A stretch of 64,000 bases of DNA from Talinum fruticosum. Taxonomy: Eukaryota; Streptophyta; Magnoliopsida; Caryophyllales; Talinaceae. The notes under the pieces are model-generated. The model searched no databases. It had not been told where the DNA came from and saw nothing but the letters and a program-made list of their open reading frames with translations. Location of the stretch: NCBI GenBank assembly GCA_021018815.1, contig JAITYX010000011.1:5222501-5286500 (forward strand). The letters are read 5' to 3'. The translations under genes and the position numbers were made by a program. Below, in pieces: positions 26,991 through 38,955 of the stretch (positions within the stretch are counted from its first letter, which is position 1; each line of letters opens with the position of its first letter).

Positions 26991-27082
26991 TATTTGGAAA
27001 AAATATCCATGTGTTTAGATTTTATTTCCCATACAGATTGGTGTATTATTATTTTTTTACAAAATAAACTAGAAAGTTGTAA

Positions 27083-27145
27083 ATGGGCTATTGGTAAGAG
27101 TGTTAGTCTGCCATCAAAGAGGTCAGCGGTTTGAATTTGGGTTGC
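27083..27145 (+). other. tRNA-like segment (SINE head or tRNA pseudogene)
   Basis: GGGCTATTGGTAAGAGTGTT resembles a tRNA D-arm/box A, and about 40 bp later GAGGTCAGCGGTTTGAATTT resembles the T-arm/box B (GGTTCGAATCC). Box B has mismatches and no acceptor stem pairs, so it is not a working tRNA gene. Plant SINEs commonly start with such tRNA-derived heads. Confidence 0.45.
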
Positions 27146-27189
27146 GTATTATTTTTAGTTTAGGCTGGGGAGTGTACAGATTTACTGTA

Positions 27190-28490
27190 CCCAAGGTTGT
27201 ACAAGTATAAGAACTGTATTTTAACCCAGCTACACCACCACAAAATCGGTGAACAACGAGCAACTAATAACATTAATTATAATAATAGTTTTTGGATTAA
27301 AATAAAATTATATTTTGGAAGATTGGACATTTATATATCCCACTTTATAGTTGGATGTGTGTGTACTTGTATTTGGGGGCTAATTATTTTTCTAAGCAAA
27401 AGTTATAGTGATTGTACTATACTACAATCACCGTAATTGTAATAAATTTCCACCGTACATGTGTATTCATTATATCATGACCATTCATTTTTTTCTATAT
27501 ATAATTCAGTTGAAAAATAAATTTTAAATAATTTTTTTAAAAATTTAATAAATGATTATTGAGTTTATATTTGATATTCGATTATCTATCCATTAACTTT
27601 TAAAAAATTACATCCATTAAAGGAACCTAAGACCCTCAACCCTTCCCTCACGCCCACCCCCACCCCCACTAATCTTGTACTTGCCATAACCATCGGTGTC
27701 GATGACCATGAATTCCAGCAGTGCTTCTCCGGCGAAATTCCCTTCGAGTTGCATTTTATACTTCTTCATGGTTCTTTCATGGATTCCGGAGAGTCATTTT
27801 CCATGTTTGATCAGCGAATGCCTATTCATCTTTCCGTGACCATGTTTGATCGGCGAAATTCAAAAACTTGCCCGAAAAAGAGGGAGTTGTCATGCATCCG
27901 TGACCATGGAGAAATTGGAAAGATAATTTCTTTAATTTTTGTTAAAATTTTCACCTTGATTTTCAATTAATGGAAGGAAAATATGAAAATTTCTTTGATA
28001 TTTTGTTTCCATATTTAATTTTTAAAAAATTTTAAATAATAATTTTTAAATTAAATTAAAAGATAAAAGAATGGATGGTTGTGATTAAATTAGAACAATA
28101 TATGATGTAAATTTCGCTAATTATGGTGATTGTCTTATAGTGACAACCAATATAACCACATCCTTTTTCTAAACCAACACCGAGATAGAAGGTTATGGAC
28201 TCGATTTCATAATGACATGACAGTTAGAATAATATGCGTTTATTGTTTTACCCTTACTTTTAAAATTGTAATTACTCGTTGAAGAGTCAATTACAACTTC
28301 AAAAGAAAGGGTACAATAGTAAATATAAATGGTATGCCCGCCACATCAATCATGAAACCGAGTCAGCCAATTCCTAATTTAATGTTAGTTTAGAAAAATA
28401 ACTACCCAAAATACAATACACGATCAACTAATATTAAAAGGTAGAGTATATAAACATCCAAAACTCCCAAAATATGATTTATTTTGATCC
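27190..28490. other. intergenic stretch without a recognised gene
   Basis: No gene recognised. The most GC-rich part (27640-27930) has a duplicated CCATGTTTGATC(A/G)GCGAA word, and a 73-codon open frame there resembles no family I know. Confidence 0.5.
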
Positions 28491-28492
28491 TA

Positions 28493-28494
<2 letters not shown>

Positions 28495-28563
<69 letters not shown>
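28495..28563. repeat. (AAT)n microsatellite
   Basis: About 23 uninterrupted AAT units, ending 29 bp before the MULE terminus. Confidence 0.95.
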
Positions 28564-28564
<1 letters not shown>

Positions 28565-28591
28565 TACTGCTCCAACAAACACCCAAACCTC

Positions 28592-28785
28592 GAGTGCTCG
28601 GATTAAATTACCCTTCAACTATGTAGAATTGTAAAAAATGCCACTAATTAAATCGATGGTATTCGTTTGATACTAAGTTAGTTATTAAGTGATAAAAATG
28701 CCATCTGTAGCTAAGGTTTACTCGCTGTGACAGTAAAGACGGGAGGAACCGGTTAAAAATTCTAATTTTTCTTTTTTTTAACTAT
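28592..28785 (+). repeat. MULE left terminal inverted repeat
   Basis: Pairs with 38045-38234. Shared words include TTAAATTACCCTTCAACTAT, CACTAATTAAATCGATGGTA and GGAACCGGT. Confidence 0.9.
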
Positions 28786-29156
28786 TAAAAGTTTTAAAAG
28801 TATTGCAACGAATTCCCTCCAAATCACTCTTCATTTGCAAGTTCCATCCCCAAATTGAAAAGTTAGGGTTTGAGGAAGAAAACCCCAAAAACGAAATTGA
28901 GTGAATTGGCTACATCGGGAGAGGAATTAGGGTTTGTGTAACGAAATCGAAACAAAATCGAAGGCAAATAGCTGCAATCATGTCCGAGTCTAACGGTCGT
29001 ATCCCTAGCGGAGCGTGTAAGAGTTGTCCCTGTTTCTCGGATGTTGAAAGCTCCTGTAGTTGTGGCGAAAGATGTGAAATTTACACAAGCATGACTACGA
29101 AGAATCCTGGTAGGAGGTTTGCAAGGTGCTTAAGGTGTGGCACGCTTGGGGATTGT

Positions 29157-32100
29157 GAGTGAGACCTGGAATTTTAAGTAGGTTAATTAAATTAAGTAAT
29201 CGACGCGTAAATTATTTTATTTAGTATGAGTTCTTAATCGTACGCATTTATAAATAAAATAGCGAATTATATTACTTCCTCCTGAGACCAATTAGGTTGG
29301 CTATTTCTATTTTGTTGCATAGGATAAGCTTTTCAAAAAAAAAAAAAAAAAAAGGGGAAGGAGTTGAATTATGTGTAATAGACCAAGAGGGATTAGTGTA
29401 AATGGGTGGTGTGCTAGCATTTTCTAAGGCAGCACAGCAAAAAGGAACAAAAGAGATTAAGGGAAAAAGGAAAAGAAAGGAAAGAAGGTTCGGGAAACAG
29501 AGGAAAGAAGGAGGAGGAGAACCGGGAGTATGGGAAAGAGAGAGAAGGGAGGTCGGGCGAGGGCAGAACCGAGCGAGAGAGAGAGAAAGCGGGAACGTGA
29601 GAGCCGAAGAAGAGGCTGGAGGCCGGCGCACCGAGCGGTGAACGAAGGGAAGATGGTCGGTGAACGCAGGGAAAAGCGCAAGGGCACAAAAGAGGGCGAA
29701 AGCGAGACCGGAAGAAGGGGAACGAGCGCGAGGGCCAAAGAAGGAAACCGGCGGCCAACAAACAAGAAGTCTGCAGCCGGCGGCGGTGTTAGGCAGAGAG
29801 GAAGGCAGCGAAACCAGGACTAGACCGGAGTTGGCAGCAGAGCAAGGAGGGAAGGAAGAGATTAACTTCGGCTAATTTGAAATTCAGCAAACCTTCATCC
29901 CTAATTCGAGGTGGGTAATCTTATACTCTAAACTATTAATAATTTCGAAACCCAAATGAGTTTATTGTGAATATTGCATGTTTGCTGTGAACCTAGAAGG
30001 AATTTAGGAAGTGGTATGGCTGAATTAGGATATGAGGAAATCGGGGTTGAGCTGTTAAGGCTGAATTAGAAACTTGAAGGAATTTAGTAGTTGTTAGGGT
30101 TGAGTTGGGATGCTGGAAACTTAGAAAGAGTTGGGTGGCTTGGATCAACGGAGTAATGCGGAGGTCTTAATTAACATTTAGAGATGAAGAAGTGGTGATT
30201 TGGGTATAAATTGTGAACTGATGCTTCAGTTGAACCTTAGAGATTTCCTAAGTTCTTTGCGTTGGAAGATAATGGTTCATATTGGGAAACAACGATTTAA
30301 GTATAAAGGAGGCGTGCAAGTTCACCTTGACTAGTACATGAGTGAGATAGGGAAGTGGAGAACTAGTGATTGTGAGGTTAAATTGAGTTGAAGGCATATC
30401 TAAATCCTTGAGAGTGAATTGAACTAGAAGATAAATGGAGTTAAAGGAAATTAGTGAAGTAAGTTTAAGAGCTATATGGCTAAGTATGGGCAAGAAGAGT
30501 TTGACTAGCAATGTGGGGGCGTAATCGGAGAAAATGTGAGGCGAAGAGAACAATTGTGATAAGTGGGGACTTCTTGGCTTAAGATTGTAACTAATTATGG
30601 TTATTGTGACTTGTATCACCTAAATTCGTGAAACGAATGGTTAGGAAGATGAGTTTGAACCAAATAGGGCAATTGTGACAACCGTGACAGACTTGGGGCT
30701 AAATTATAAATGTTTATGAGTATCTATGGTTTTAGGACTTGTGGTTATTGTGGCTCGGAGGAGTGTTAGTGTCCGAACTCATTATGCTTGAAAGGGGATT
30801 GGGTTAAGGTAAAACGAACTTGAGGTATAGAAAAGGAGCGGGAACTTGGAGTATCAAGGAGTATGCATTTATGTCGATTGAGTATGGCTTTGAAAATGGA
30901 GTAAGACGAGAATCACGTGTATGGGAAACATGAGACTTGCTTGAATAGAATATGGATGAATATGAGATATTAAGTACTTTGGTGAATCCTTGAGTTAATG
31001 TGCTAGTTTGGAATGTTAAGTCTTAGTATAGATATGCTTAACACTTGAAGTGATTTGATTTTAAATAATGCTCGAAAGTTAGTTTGAAAAGAGTTCAAAT
31101 GTCTACGCAAAACGATACTTGTGCGTGATTCTTGAGAAATGCTTTTCGTACTTGAAAGGTGTTCTAAAGAAGTGAAATTGAGTTGAGAAAGTGAATTTAG
31201 AGGGGTGACACGTGTTGTCATGCTTTCTACGATAATAAACTAATTTGAGATTGTGGTTTAAAACCAAATTTGAAAAGTGATTGTGATCACTTCAATTTTT
31301 AACGATTTTGGGCTAAGGGTTGTTTAGACCGAGAGGAAGGAGGTGGTCGTGCGTATCAAGCCATGGGGTCCTTGCGTATCAGGATGCCTATCAACCAGAG
31401 AGGTTGATTCTTTCCCGACAAGGAAAATGGAGCCTTCCAAGTATTTGACCGGAGATAGGTCCCGGAACTCGAGTGAGGGGTCGCACCCCGAAAAACCGTC
31501 TAGTGCTAGTTCAATCGTCTAAAGCCCGAAAGGATTTTCGACCTATGACTCGAAAGTATTTGAAAGAAAGTGCGAGATGGTTCCACCTTGTTTAAAGTGA
31601 TTCAATTCCCAAAAATGATTGCAAATTGCGCCTTCGAATGATTAAAATGTTATGATCTTTATATTGCAAACAATTTCGGGAGATTTCATTAAAAAGTATA
31701 TAGATTTGTATTATGTTATTATGTTTTCGTTGGTTTCATTATTATGAGTAGTATGTATAAAGAATTTCCATTTTAAGAATATAATATTTTCGGTGAGCCC
31801 GTGATTTATTGCTCACCCCCACAAATTTCCCCCTTTTCCCCTCCCGATTGCAGGTACCCCTTGATATGGTTAGGTCGGAATGCTTGATTTTGATGGTGAT
31901 CGTGAGTTGAAGTTGGTTCATGTGTTTTCCTGTTTAGCATGTTGTTTATATTCGGGTACTTATGTAAATGGGCAATAATGTATAGTAAGTTGGATGTATG
32001 CACGGAGACTCGAACTAGTAGCTCTAACAAGCCAGGAATTTCCTTTCACTAGCAATTTTGTTCTTAAGCGGTTGTAATTTAGTCTTTAGCTTAGCTTGTC

Positions 32101-34018
32101 CCTTGAATTGTAACTCGAGTATGGAATTTAAGTTTTATGGTTGTGAATATAGTCCGGCGTGTGGTGTTGAGCTTAGTACTCCGAGCGTATGGCTCGTTGA
32201 GTTTTGTTGTGAATTTCATGCACGTTTCGGGCCTTTAGCCTACGGGTTGGGCCATATTTCAAATAGAACTCTACCACAATTTTTGGAAAACTTTTAACCC
32301 TTGTGGAAAATTTCATTCCTTATCTTTAAGTTGAATTAAGGCAACCAAGTCAACACCTGAGTGAGCCTTGAGAGCCCTTTGAGGAACTCCGGCTATGTAA
32401 TGAAGGTTTGCTCGGGGAGAGTCCGAGTCACCCTAGAGGGGGTGAATAGGGTGATGGAAGTTTTCCTGAAACCTTTAACTCTTTTGATAAAGAAGAGACA
32501 AGGACAGAGTTCCGAGTCGGTTAGCGAGGATTAGAAATATATGGACTCGTAAATGCTATCAAGAATAAATAAGCGGATCAAGCGAAAAAGTATAATAGTC
32601 CGAGTGTAGAATGAACTCGGAAAGACAACACTTCGAGTTACGTGGAAACCCTCCTGGGCGTAAAACCACGAACCGTGCTAATCCAAGTACGAAGTTAAAT
32701 CCACTATTTTGAGTCCACAAAATACCGTGAATCGATCGAACCCGAGTTGCTCCCTTAGACAACTCTATACAAGTTTTCCTAGACTCGAAATTCCCTTATC
32801 TCGATCTAATACTTCCTAGCCGAGATAACCCTTACAGCTAGGGACAACTAAGCTGAGTTTACCCTTACAGACTTAGTCAAGGGACCTTATAAAGAAAGTA
32901 AGAAAGAGTTTGTAATCGAGTATAAGACCTTACAACTCGGAAGGTAATGAATTACAAAATAGGAGTTGTAAGTAGAAGATTGAGAATGAATACAAAGACT
33001 TTGCACAAGTACGTATATTAACAATAAGTTCGGCCCCATCTTCAAATCTTGTGAAGTGGCTTCTATTTATAGATGACCGAGCAGAGTAGCCATTATCTTC
33101 ATCTCGCTGACCGAGAGTCCTTTGTGACCGTTGATATAAGCTTTTGAGTCACTCGAGAAAGTACCGTTGTAATATGAACGTTGGACAACGGTTTAACTCT
33201 CTTGGAAGTCCCAAAACTACTAGCGGTGTCTTGAGAGATAAGGTGAAAACCACCGTTAAGCTTGGTGTCTCGGTTTTCCAGATTTGGAAACGAGCAGCTC
33301 CGACACTATCTTCCGGGACCTGGAGCGAGAGAAGGTGAAAAGCCATGTTTGCTTGGTGATTTGACGTTTTGAAGCCGGTTACTTTTGTGATTTGAAAAGT
33401 GTATCCTCGTTTGAATAACCTACAAAAGTAAAGCAATTTTGGTTCTCAAAGTATGAAATACTTTGGTCCAAGATTAGATACGAGATAATAAAATAATTAT
33501 GATAATTAAACAACTAATTATCCGAGTCGGAAGAGGAATGGAATTTTACGAGTCCAATATCAATGATACTCGTAATTCCATCCGATTTAGTCTAAGTGAA
33601 GGATCAAGTTCAGTAAGGAATATCGAGTGAAAAAAACTTGATATAGACTAAGTAATAATCATACTAAAAGTACCGACTATAACATAATAGAGCTTATAAC
33701 CGAAGTCGATTCGAGTGAGAAAAGACGAAATACTAGTTTATTCAATCTGCGATAAATCTGAGTGATGAGGGACTCGGAATAGAGAACCGGTTTTACGAGT
33801 CACTTACGGATAAACAAGAAATATAAGAAGTAAAAGTCTGTATCACTTAGAGAAGATACCATTTTACTCAAAGAAGTTTCGAGATACAAAGAATGCCTTG
33901 GAATCAAAACTCTATAAGTATGAGATGGTTATACCGATTCATTTAATGCAACTCGAAATGCGTTGAGAAGTGTTTGAGTCTTCATGTAATACTCCTAGGG
34001 TGGGTTTTGGAGTGTTAC
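29157..34018. mobile_element. 4.86-kb insertion in the GRF gene, class uncertain
   Basis: Bounded by the 5-bp duplication ATTGT (29152-29156 and 34019-34023). Ends GAGTGAGACCTGG... and ...TTTTGGAGTGTTAC recall plant LTR-element ends (TGTAACACTCC in reverse), but no paired LTRs and no gag/pol were found. Contains purine-rich DNA (29402-29860), a possible 1.94-kb intron (donor after 29910 at GTGGGTAATC, pyrimidine-rich acceptor ending at 31853) and a GC-richer 3' part with GGAACTCCGGCTATGTAATG near 32380. A 5-bp duplication fits an LTR-type or other DDE element; a large non-autonomous derivative is my best guess. Confidence 0.6.
32430..33975. mobile_element. possible nested 1.5-kb insertion
   Basis: Starts ACCCTAGAGGGGGTGAATAG, a word I know from dispersed plant repeats, and is bounded by GAGTC at 32425-32429 and 33976-33980. 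Removing it joins ...GGAGAGTCCGAGTC to TTCATGTAATACTCC, a plausible uninterrupted 3' end of the outer element. The interior is rich in CGAGT/ACTCG words, so a GAGTC match alone is weak support. No ORF. Confidence 0.4.
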
Positions 34019-34749
34019 ATTGTGGTTACTTTAGGTGGGTGGACGAATCTTTATGTGAAAGGGTGAAGTAAATGGTGATTGAATTGATATTGAAAAATGA
34101 GGCATTGACTACGTAAAATGAAAGGCTCGAGACTCGTTAAGAGAATCAGAGAAGTTGATGAAGAAAGTTTGAAGGTTGTAAAAAGAAGTATAGAAGGATG
34201 GAGATGAAAGTCAAAGGGTATCAAAAGAGGGAGAAAATTGTAACGGCATAATTTTCATAACCGTAATGTTTACATTTGGTAAGAGTTTGAGGGGTGGAGT
34301 TGTAACCTAAATGTGAAGGTTGAATGAATTATGAATGATGTGTTTTGTTGGCTTTTAGGTCTTTTGTTGTTGCCTAAATGAAAGTGTAGCCTAAATGAAT
34401 TATGAATGAATAATGAAGTCTGTTTTTACACATGTTGAGATATAAATGTGTTTTGTCTCCACTTTGGGTGCATGATTCAAGATACAAATATGCTTAAATA
34501 TGCAAATTGCTTTGCATCATTGTTTGCTAACTTGGAAACAATTGGCTTAATGTAGAAACCGTGACTTTTTATATTGAGATATGTAATGGATACAAAATGC
34601 CCAACTTGGACACAATTGGCATCATTGCTTGCTAAAAAACAATAAAATAAGAACAAGTTGAAATTGGCAATATACATAAGGATGACAAAAATTACCACGA
34701 ATTGGAGCCCAACTGTTTCATAAGAAAAAGAAGAAAAAAAAAGTTGCGG

Positions 34750-37547
34750 ATCAAGCTAATCATTCATCCAAGCACCACATGTCTTTGTTGGGTTTACGCA
34801 TTTCCCGATTTGATTTGACCTCCTGGTAGGTTGACTTTTGGTGGTGCTGGTAGTGCGAGAGGATACATTTTTTCTTGAAGAAGATGGGGCAGAGGTAGTT
34901 TTGGATAGCATAACTTTCACATGAAATTTCTTAGGAATGGGTGGTTAAGTCATTTCGAGTTTAAGGGGCTGAGAAGGATTTTCCGTGCTTGGGTAAGGTG
35001 GTTCTTTGGGGGATGCATTACATTTCCTCCTTTTTGCACAGACTTTTTCACAAGTTTGCCTCCTTTTTGCACATTTGCATCTGTCGGTTGGTAGCTGGGC
35101 TACTTTAATGTGGGGTGGCTCGAGTTAGGTCGACCGAGAATTAGCCCTCGCTTTAAACTGGGCTGACTAAGAATTAGCCCTCGCTCATATTGCACATTTT
35201 CACAATGCATCACATACAAAGTTATAAAATATAATTAAAGTACTTAAACTAAACAACAAAATTAAAAAAATAAGCGAATGAGGAGGTAAGACCCGCTTCA
35301 ATCTAAGGTGGCTCAGGTTGTGCAGGTGAGAATTGTTCCCCTCGGGTTGGGCAGGCTGAGTTGGCCTTCTTCTCACCTAAACATAGATACCATTGAATCA
35401 TATACCATTGTAACAAAGTTGAGGTTGGGCAGCCTCCTTCACTTAACACGACCACACAAACAAGCGGACAAATAGGAGAAAGAAACAAAAAAAAAAAAAC
35501 AATTGGCTTAAACTCGTAGGCACACTCGAGCATGCATTCATAATTATGCACTATTACTTCGCTCGGGTTCTACACTTAACAAAGGCACACAAACTCGGGT
35601 TTAGCTTAGATACTTCGTAACAACACAAACAAGTAGGCATAGAGCAAACCTTGAGCTTGGATACTCTTTGTGTGCATGTGGACCTGTTGTGGCCTTCTTG
35701 ACCACAATTAGAACAATGAATTCTCTCGCCCATCTTTATCGACCTTGCCTTTCTTACCCCCTTTCCTTTGCTCCCAAGCTTTAGGCCCTCTTCGAATTGT
35801 GTAATCTATTTCCTCTTTGGCTTAAAATTTGGAGCAATTATTAGTTCACCACTGGTAGCTTCCCACATATCTTTTCCTTTAATAGGCATCGAGTGTAAGT
35901 ATGTGATCTTCAAATATTCCGTTGAGTAGCGAGTCATGCACAAACTTTACAAGGTCTAGCCTCTCCTCTCTCATCACTGCAAAGGAGTGTGCACAAGGGA
36001 GTCCACTAATCTCCCATGACCTACAACTACAACTCCTATCATTCAAGTTCACCACATACTCTTCTATGCCATGACAAACACTATAAAAACCATTTCCTCC
36101 CTAATTGCCTCCCAAAATCTTGAGTTGTCCTTCCTCTTTTGTAACTTCTCTAATATCCTAGGAGCAATAGCATCGAAAGGTGCTATGTCCATTCTTTCTT
36201 GTCTCGTAATTCTCTTCATGATTGCTTTGTAAACACTCTTCAACATTGACACAATAGGCATGTATCTAGCATTGATAATGAACCCATTGAAGATTTCAGC
36301 CATATTGTTGTCCACCGATTCGCACTTGGCATATATATAAAAACCTAAAGATATACTACCCTTGCTGATCCTTCCAAGTTCTTATTCTTAAAGAAGGCCC
36401 CGGGTTTTATTTGTATACCTCCCAAGCATAATCCCCGAGTTTGCCCAAACCGACTCTTATAATCACCCACAATTGACCGCAAAGCTCTTTTCCTAGCTCT
36501 AACACACATAGATAAAGTGGCATTATAGTTAAGTTCATCCTTAACTATGCTTTGAAGATCTCTCCCAGTCAATGCGAGCTGTCTTCGAATGTGTCTTTAT
36601 AATGTTGAACGAACCAATCAACGGACATATGTCTCTTGCTCGCCTCAAAACTAAAAGGCGGACATACGTGCTTTTTATCCAAACTTTTTATCCGCCAGGT
36701 CAATTCCTTCCCAACCTGTGATCCCCATAGCCTCTATTCACAACCTTCACTCAAGCAACAGGACCTAATACCTTAATTTATCACTCTTCTTTACCTTAAG
36801 GTGAGACCCTTTAACAATTATGTAATTCTACTAAACCATCTTTATTGAAAAATTTATGGTCAACCTTAAGCTCAATTGAAGAACTACCCTTGAGTCTTGG
36901 GTATTTCACACTCTTCTTCCTTTTTGATCCATTCCCATCTTCACTTTCACTACTTGGACTCTCTGCATTGTCCGAATCATGATACGTTTCCTCACCTACT
37001 TCTTGCTCATTTATTTCGAGCATCACCGCCACCCTGTCTTTGGGCGGCTTGTTCCTCTTTTCTTTTCTTTATCTTTTCTCTAACCTCTCTTAATTCATTA
37101 TCCTCAACATCTAAATTTCAACACCATCATCCTCCGACCATAGATCATCATCATCGACTCATCTCCATCATCATCTAACCCTAGTCCATTATCAATCTCC
37201 TGTTGTGATTCTTCACCTCCAACTATTGCATTATTATTGTGGTCAACATACAAGCACATAAACTCATTTTTCTCACACGGATCACTCAACTCCCTTATCT
37301 CATCAACACTCTCTATTGCTACCAAACTATCCTCAAAAGCTAATCCAAGCTTGCGTAAGTAAATTGTTTTTATTCTCTCCGCATTATAACCTAAGCTCAT
37401 CACATTTTCTTTTACATCCTCAACACTCAATAAGTCGGGATCACATTGTATCTCATCCATCTCATACTCACTATATACCAAACGTGGACTCTTTGAAATC
37501 CCTCCCCCCACCCTGGAAAATACGTAGCTTACAATTTCCCAAACCAC
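34750..37547 (-). pseudogene. MuDR-type MULE transposase, catalytic core deleted
   Basis: In minus-strand order: MDEIQCDPDLLSVEDVKENV (37.4 kb), acidic linker, HKFFNKDGLVELHNC (36.8 kb), decayed MuDR DNA-binding region with LTWRIKSLDKKHVCPPFSF and RHMSVDWFVQHYKDTFEDS, YNATLSMCVRARKRALRSIV, then SVDNNMAEIFNGFIINARY, SWIM finger DRSCSCRSWEISGLPCAHSF (about 36.0 kb), CCHC knuckle CSNCGQEGHNRSTC (about 35.7 kb), and a basic, Ser/Thr/Pro-rich tail to about 34.75 kb. Between the VRARKRAL segment and NMAEIFNG the usual ~200-residue transposase core with its acidic residues is absent. Stops and frameshifts are also present. The element could not move by itself. Confidence 0.88.
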
Positions 37548-38044
37548 TCATTCTAAAAATTACAAACATAATCAAGTAAAAAATAATGACAAACATCCAT
37601 AAAAAAATCAACTTCATACCCAAACAGAGCATTACACCTTCCCTACCCCCCAAAATACTAATTTTCAAGCATTTAATAAATTTAAACTACTATTTCAAAA
37701 ATATTTCACTAAGATTAACATTATACAAGGTAATTGCAACACCAACATCTCATAATTCCAACACCAACTTGTCATAATTTTCAACAAAAAAAAAACCCTA
37801 AACACTTACCTTTGATGTTGATCGCAATTCCTCTGTATCCTCTCCCCTGTCTGCAGATGATAACCTCAAGCTTTTCCTCGGTTTCCAATCGGTATCACAA
37901 CCATTTAGGGTTTCAAATTGCAATTACAATCAAAATAGAGAGAGAATCGGCGAAAATGACAAGAGTGCGAGAGAGACAAAGAGTGTGAGAGTGATGATAT
38001 TCATTCCAAACAAGGGAAAAGAGACAAGTGAGGAAGTTTAATTG

Positions 38045-38234
38045 CAACAAACGAGTTAAGAAAATGAGTTTTTACCGGTTCCATGGGTTTTTACCGCTAC
38101 AGTAGGTCAACCTAAGTTAAAGTGGCATTTCTTTCACTTAATAATTAACTTAGTGGCGGACGGTTACCATCGATTTAATTAGTGACATTTTTGACAATTT
38201 TAGATAGTTGAAGGGTAATTTAATACGAGCACTC
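38045..38234 (-). repeat. MULE right terminal inverted repeat
   Basis: Reverse complement of the left TIR with scattered substitutions and small indels. It ends CGAGCACTC followed by the target duplication CCTAAACCTC. Confidence 0.9.
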
Positions 38235-38244
38235 CCTAAACCTC

Positions 38245-38922
38245 CACCCACCAAAACCCCAACCCTTTATGCTCGCACCAAAGGCTCGCTTAAACCCGCG
38301 ACACCACGGCGAGCATTACTCGATGAACAATGAGCAAACCTAGGCTTATTCTAAGTCTTGAAACCACTGTTGTGCAATTGGTCTCCGATTGTAGGGGTTT
38401 AAGAATATAAGGAGAGAGAGAAAATGCCTTAAGTGATAGATTGGGCAACTCGACCAAGCGCTGCCAAGGCTCGATTGTGGTCAAGCGAGGCTCGACGGAC
38501 GATTTTGCGACTCCGACCATAACTTCGTTACTATCGATCGACCTTGATAACAAGTGGAGGGATTGGTCCGGTCGCCGGTTTGGGGGATTGGTCATGGTTA
38601 GAGGAAGAGAGAAAGGGATGGGAGAAGAAAGAATGCCAAAATGCAAATAATGTTAATTTTTGTTGGCAATTGGATATCAATAATGTCACTTTTAAAAGCA
38701 TTAAATGCTAGTAATCTCACTTTTAAATTCGACATATATAATTTCACTTTGAAAGTTTTAAATGCCAATAATCTCACATTTTAGATTGATATCTAACAAC
38801 CCTTTATATAAAAATTTTAATTTTTTTATTTCCTAAAAATAATAAGATAATAATGATAAATTCATTATATTGTCAAATAATAATGATAATTCTTATTCTT
38901 TTACAATAATTATGTCAACAAC

Positions 38923-38955
<33 letters not shown>

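Larger units (their letters stand above)
28980..34071 (+). pseudogene. GRF-type zinc-finger gene inside the MULE, split by an insertion
   Basis: The first part (28980-29156, 59 codons) has SCSCGERCEIYTSMTTKNPG and RRFARC, the first half of a GRF zinc finger (C28, C50 ligands, G-R-R-F signature). Right after the 4.86-kb insertion the frame resumes at 34024 with GYFRWVDESLCERVK and a stop at 34069-34071, supplying the C59 and F-x-W half of the motif. The join falls exactly on the 5-bp duplication ATTGT, so the ancestral reading frame was continuous. GRF fingers bind single-stranded DNA in several repair and topoisomerase proteins; plants also have many short GRF-only proteins of unknown role, often near MULEs. 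The reading could continue by splicing, since GTAAAT follows the last codons. Disrupted now. Confidence 0.75.
28592..38234 (-). mobile_element. Mutator-like element, 9.6 kb (about 4.8 kb without nested insertion)
   Basis: Terminal inverted repeats: left GAGTGCTCGGATTAAATTAC, right (reverse complement) GAGTGCTCGTATTAAATTAC, alignable for about 190 bp. A 10-bp target duplication CC(C/T)AAACCTC is at 28582-28591 and 38235-38244 with one mismatch. Inside are a plus-strand GRF zinc-finger gene next to the left TIR and a minus-strand MuDR-type transposase running from next to the right TIR toward the centre. A 4.86-kb element has inserted into the GRF gene. The two genes point toward each other from opposite ends, as mudrA and mudrB do in maize MuDR. 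Confidence 0.9.

Noticed and set aside
27749..27970. 73-codon frame
   Set aside because: Includes a duplicated 18-bp word and resembles nothing known; evidence is too thin for a gene.
29272..29875. Several overlapping Arg/Glu/Gly- or Phe/Ser/Pro-rich frames on both strands
   Set aside because: Purine-rich low-complexity DNA keeps all frames open; no domain and no conserved start.
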